NCBI GenBank assembly: GCA_024710585.1
Contig: JANJUM010000141.1
Location: 1-33,461, forward strand
Source of the DNA: Desulforhopalus sp.
GTDB taxonomy: Bacteria; Desulfobacterota; Desulfobulbia; Desulfobulbales; Desulfocapsaceae
Length of the DNA: 33,461 bases
Reading direction: 5' to 3'
In this document: positions 31,701 through 33,461 of the stretch, piece by piece
Numbering within the stretch: position 1 is the first letter of the stretch
Layout of the letters: each line of letters begins with the position of its first letter
Notes under the pieces: generated by a model
What the model was told of the DNA's origin: nothing
What the model saw: only the letters and a program-made list of their open reading frames with translations
Databases searched by the model: none
Program-made: the position numbers and the translations under genes

Positions 31701-32316
31701 CGCCACTTTTGCCGAAATCAATGGGTTGCGTCAGCGCTGGGTTGAGCGGCCGCTTGAGAAGACCTTCCTGCAACTGCTGTCCACAGTGGCACAGCATATC
31801 GACAGCTATCGCTACGAAGCGAGCGCCGGGGCGCATGGGTTGCTGGAGTCAATCTTTCAGCGCCTGGCGAGTCTCTCCGGGAAATCGGAGCGCACCAGAC
31901 AGGAAATCCTTTTGGGCGCTACCCTGCAAACCCTCGAATGGCAGCAGGGAATGCTGTCCCGCCAGGCTGTTCGCGTAGGGGAACAACTGACCTTTGTCGA
32001 CCCGCTGCGCACCGAAGGGGCGGCGGCTGCTGCGGCCAGCGACGCCCAGAAAGAGTTCGATGCGCTGCTGGAGGAATTCGAGAGGGGTGAAGGTCCTGCC
32101 AGCATGGAAGGTGCGCAGGTGGACGTGGATGACGACGAAGAAGGGGATGTGGCCTTCCTGGCTGAGCCCGAGGATGGTGGAGAAGTCGCCGACAGGGAAC
32201 AGCGACTTACGGCTGGTTTCGTCGCAGATGACCTCAAAAAAGAGATTGCCGCTCTACGTGAGACGTTGCACCATGAACTCGCTCAACTGCGTCGCGACCT
32301 CAAAAACGTTCGATAA
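28765..32316 (+). CDS. large acidic protein with three helical repeat domains, uncharacterised
   Basis: No family is recognised. The 1183-residue product starts at GTG (28765; an adjacent GTG at 28768 is equivalent). Three copies of a roughly 105-residue helical domain are visible: residues 43-150 and 184-290, closely similar and ungapped (both begin LK..VL.IDWEIT and contain AHP), and a more diverged one at about 958-1065 (starting LRACVDSLKLELND). Residues 300-950 are a very Glu/Asp/Ala-rich, low-complexity stretch, probably disordered. It holds scattered short patches such as IDQFFGEA, VAAFFADE, IAAFFAAG and VELFADEE. The last 30 residues form a predicted coiled coil (LKKEIAALRETLHHELAQLR, about 1157-1176). 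There is no signal peptide or membrane segment. It follows the MglA-like gene by 9 bp, so a role as GTPase effector or scaffold is inferred. Confidence 0.85.
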   Translation: MVKQYTESQYDDDLTLGNDDYDDSYYTDADDLFELSTDNESPISRLKSLVLSIDWEITDDVLRQFNEELVDLKSIWAGEAINLVYVQALEKISKYIYQKKADAHPSAIKLLLTFYYNLEKIVSSVDLSEAQKRDILLEDVKRFENFKRQIKVHPTPESSEPVVEPAPAPPRKTGKVQGDEGELLNLKAIVLGIDWEITEQDLNDLRREVFRLEDEYSHSRPKLILLQGIGTLAAYIKVKKSNAHPDAFKVLQHFYECLERIVLRPMTLEEEKAVLFPAVEKFNAFKSLIGPTIAPEVISQAVDSDEDEDEEISGGATLAPALADVEEDSEMGFQAEREAMALGLKDPSLVTSHIDQFFGEAVAAPAARDEVDEMIEEELAPAVELFADEEAVAVDKDVALQGVDVGEEDEEVDADDVLEASSLSPVAGIGGALQEPIAALADTGDLNEEDEEEEILAKDIEEEVLGVAESILPEIDETPHIVADVSASLDRETALLGVNVETDADDDSDELSLPMEGEELAPALATIEEESLFSAKSLEAAPLSHGVAEELSGTIDSLFLDEEGTAPAVAANAVPEETSKVQAGDEEEAVLGLDWLDERPQQEAVEAESVEETAEPSAFFSEGDLAGDVVGAETRFEGRQEEEPLDVARAADEDLSFDVLSADGLFAVESQSVSLDASGDVPDKVSEATEEEQAEEAVAAFFADERASKDDALDESAIEDLFDSLESDGAEAEPVADAAREQDIAAFFAAGSEEDSPGGEDLAPAAAATTTAAVLGAAALAGDSLVLPEEEVVFELAEDELVKEDQEPAVLAGPDGDMAESLSFGVEPPLAEDEGATDSTLAATEIDMVDTFDEAGETAAPAAFDDAGPIAAQILQEEDILQEDVLADAEPLSEEVSAEEDVAAEVQAVSPEMIAMVEGSALTALSAVDRADSALHEEQPAFDPAWALPVAQPAVADPLDGLRACVDSLKLELNDKILNATFAEINGLRQRWVERPLEKTFLQLLSTVAQHIDSYRYEASAGAHGLLESIFQRLASLSGKSERTRQEILLGATLQTLEWQQGMLSRQAVRVGEQLTFVDPLRTEGAAAAAASDAQKEFDALLEEFERGEGPASMEGAQVDVDDDEEGDVAFLAEPEDGGEVADREQRLTAGFVADDLKKEIAALRETLHHELAQLRRDLKNVR

Positions 32317-32388
32317 GGGGGGATCAGAACCTCTGCCCGTAATACCCCGCAAAGGGGCATAAACGGCATGCGATGCCTGATGTGAGAT

Positions 32389-32420
32389 GAGGGCCGTTTC
32401 CCGCCAGGGGAGCGGCCCTC
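32389..32420. terminator. hairpin between convergent genes, candidate terminator
   Basis: An 8-bp stem gagggccg / cggccctc with an inner tccc/ggga pair lies between the convergent acidic-protein and coaD genes. The following bases (tcgctttg) lack a real T-run, so strength is uncertain. A smaller cccc/gggg hairpin precedes it near 32345. Confidence 0.5.
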
Positions 32421-32494
32421 TCGCTTTGTATGCAACTCCCCGGTTTGCTCTGAGCGCGTCAGGATGCGCCGACAGAACTCCGATAGTTGGCTTC

Positions 32495-33004
32495 TCAGTA
32501 ACGTGGTGCGAATTTTTCTCGTAGCTTGCGGTCGACATGGGGTGGTACGAGGTCACTGACATTGCCTCCGTTACGGGCTGCATCCTTGATGATCGACGAA
32601 CTGATATAGATCCAGCGGAAGCCGGGCATAAGGAAGACCGATTCCACCTCCCGCTGCAGTTTGCGGTTCATCAGGGCCAGCTGAAACTCGTAGTCGAAGT
32701 CGGAAACGGCGCGGATACCGCGAACAATGGCTTTGGCATTTTGCCGATAGGCATAGTCGACAAGAAGGCCGCGCACCGAACTGACCTGAATGCGTTCCTG
32801 GCCGACGAAGGAGTCTTCGATCATCTGGATGCGCTCTTCGAGGGAGAACACTGGATCCTTGGCGGAGTTGACGGCGACGGCAACGATCACTTTGTCGAAG
32901 AGGTTGAGGGCGCGATTGATGATGTCGACATGGCCCATGGTGATCGGATCGAAGGTGCCGGGATAGACCGCGATGGAAGGCTGGTGCTGTGCGTTGGTGG
33001 GCAT
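32495..33004 (-). CDS. coaD: phosphopantetheine adenylyltransferase
   Basis: Catalyses the adenylylation of 4'-phosphopantetheine to dephospho-CoA, the penultimate step of coenzyme A synthesis. The 169-residue product has the nucleotidyltransferase motif YPGTFDPITMGH (residues 14-25), the LLVDYA and RGIRAVSDFDYE blocks, and ISSSIIKD near the C-terminus. A gaggag ribosome site precedes the ATG at 33004. It lies 72 bp behind rsmD, a common pair. Confidence 0.96.
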   Translation of the reverse strand: MPTNAQHQPSIAVYPGTFDPITMGHVDIINRALNLFDKVIVAVAVNSAKDPVFSLEERIQMIEDSFVGQERIQVSSVRGLLVDYAYRQNAKAIVRGIRAVSDFDYEFQLALMNRKLQREVESVFLMPGFRWIYISSSIIKDAARNGGNVSDLVPPHVDRKLREKFAPRY

Positions 33005-33076
33005 TGGCTGGTTCTCCTCTTTCGCTCGGTGAAAAAAAGGTGTTCGGGTGCGTTGTGGGCAGGGATGAAGACTGCC

Positions 33077-33461
33077 TTATGGCGGAGGGCTTGTGAAAGG
33101 GGTGTATGGAGAATGGTCGCTCTCTGTCGCCGCCTGATCCCGGTGATGCTGATAAAACCACAGTCCGGCTTCGCCGTAACGGCGGCGGTCGACCTGACTG
33201 AGACAGGCGGTTTTCATGGGGAGGGCAATGGTGCTGCGCTCCTCCACGACAAGCAGCCCCCCCTCGGCGAGCATTGGGCCGTCGCCAAGGTGGTCGATGA
33301 CCATTTCGGAGAGTCCCTGGCCGTACGGGGGGTCGGCAAAGATGAGGTCGAAGCCGTCGGGGACGAGGCACTGCACAGACTGTTGCCATTGAGGGGCTGC
33401 AAGATTGTGTCTTGCGATCTGCAGGAGGCCTGCTTTCTGTCCTTCTGCAAAAAGCCGGGCG
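33077..33461 (-). CDS. rsmD: 16S rRNA (guanine966-N2)-methyltransferase RsmD, C-terminal part
   Basis: SAM-dependent methyltransferase acting on 16S rRNA. Only the C-terminal 127 codons are in the window; the frame is open to the window edge, so the start lies beyond it. The catalytic DPPY motif (in LIFADPPYG) and the following GGLLVVEE strand are clear, and the sequence upstream of DPPY (LLQIARHN) continues the RsmD fold. An in-frame GTG at 33376 is internal. coaD follows on the same strand. Confidence 0.9.
   Translation of the reverse strand, partial: ARLFAEGQKAGLLQIARHNLAAPQWQQSVQCLVPDGFDLIFADPPYGQGLSEMVIDHLGDGPMLAEGGLLVVEERSTIALPMKTACLSQVDRRRYGEAGLWFYQHHRDQAATESDHSPYTPFTSPPP

Overview
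The window is 33.5 kb of GC-rich bacterial chromosome carrying mostly core and lipid-related genes. Gene content points to an anaerobic deltaproteobacterium (Desulfobacterota, perhaps Desulfobulbales or Desulfuromonadales). The clues are a ferredoxin-fused EtfA, a PxxKW cysteine-rich protein, and MglA-like GTPase and roadblock genes. This is inferred from gene families only; no rRNA is present. I see no tRNA, rRNA, CRISPR array, prophage or intact insertion sequence.

Layout. (1) 2-3753, plus strand: a metallo-beta-lactamase-fold hydrolase, an AcuI/YhdH acrylyl-CoA reductase-like enzyme, an AcuC-like deacetylase and an AcuB-like CBS-ACT protein. (2) 3851-6439, minus strand: ribonuclease D followed by malonyl-CoA decarboxylase. 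(3) 6682-8782: two YejB/YejE-type peptide transporter permeases without their partners. (4) 8950-12088: mlaE-F-D-C lipid transport genes plus a cyclic-nucleotide-binding-domain protein, behind a good sigma70-type promoter. (5) 12229-21060: a lipid synthesis cluster (yceD, rpmF, plsX, fabH, acyl-CoA dehydrogenase, etfB, etfA, fabG, acpP, fabF) followed by rpiB, closed by a strong terminator. The dehydrogenase and EtfBA sit where fabD would often be. (6) 21204-22776: nrdR and ribD, followed by about 690 bp of non-coding, possibly mobile-element-derived DNA where further riboflavin genes would often lie. (7) 23470-25083, minus: an IHF/HU protein and a solitary pilC, each with its own promoter. 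(8) A monocistronic PxxKW protein gene (plus), then tatD-yggS (minus). (9) 27672-32316, plus: roadblock protein, MglA-like GTPase and a 1183-residue acidic protein with three copies of a helical domain. (10) coaD and the 3' part of rsmD (minus), running off the window.

How the genes work together: block 1 may tune acyl-CoA pools (AcuB and AcuC act on acetyl-CoA synthetase acetylation in Bacillus). Block 5 makes membrane fatty acids and phosphatidate precursors, and block 4 moves phospholipids across the envelope. Block 9 is the most novel part. It looks like a small-GTPase switch with a roadblock partner and a large acidic scaffold-like protein, plausibly for cell polarity or surface motility. 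A type IV pilus pilC lies about 3 kb away.
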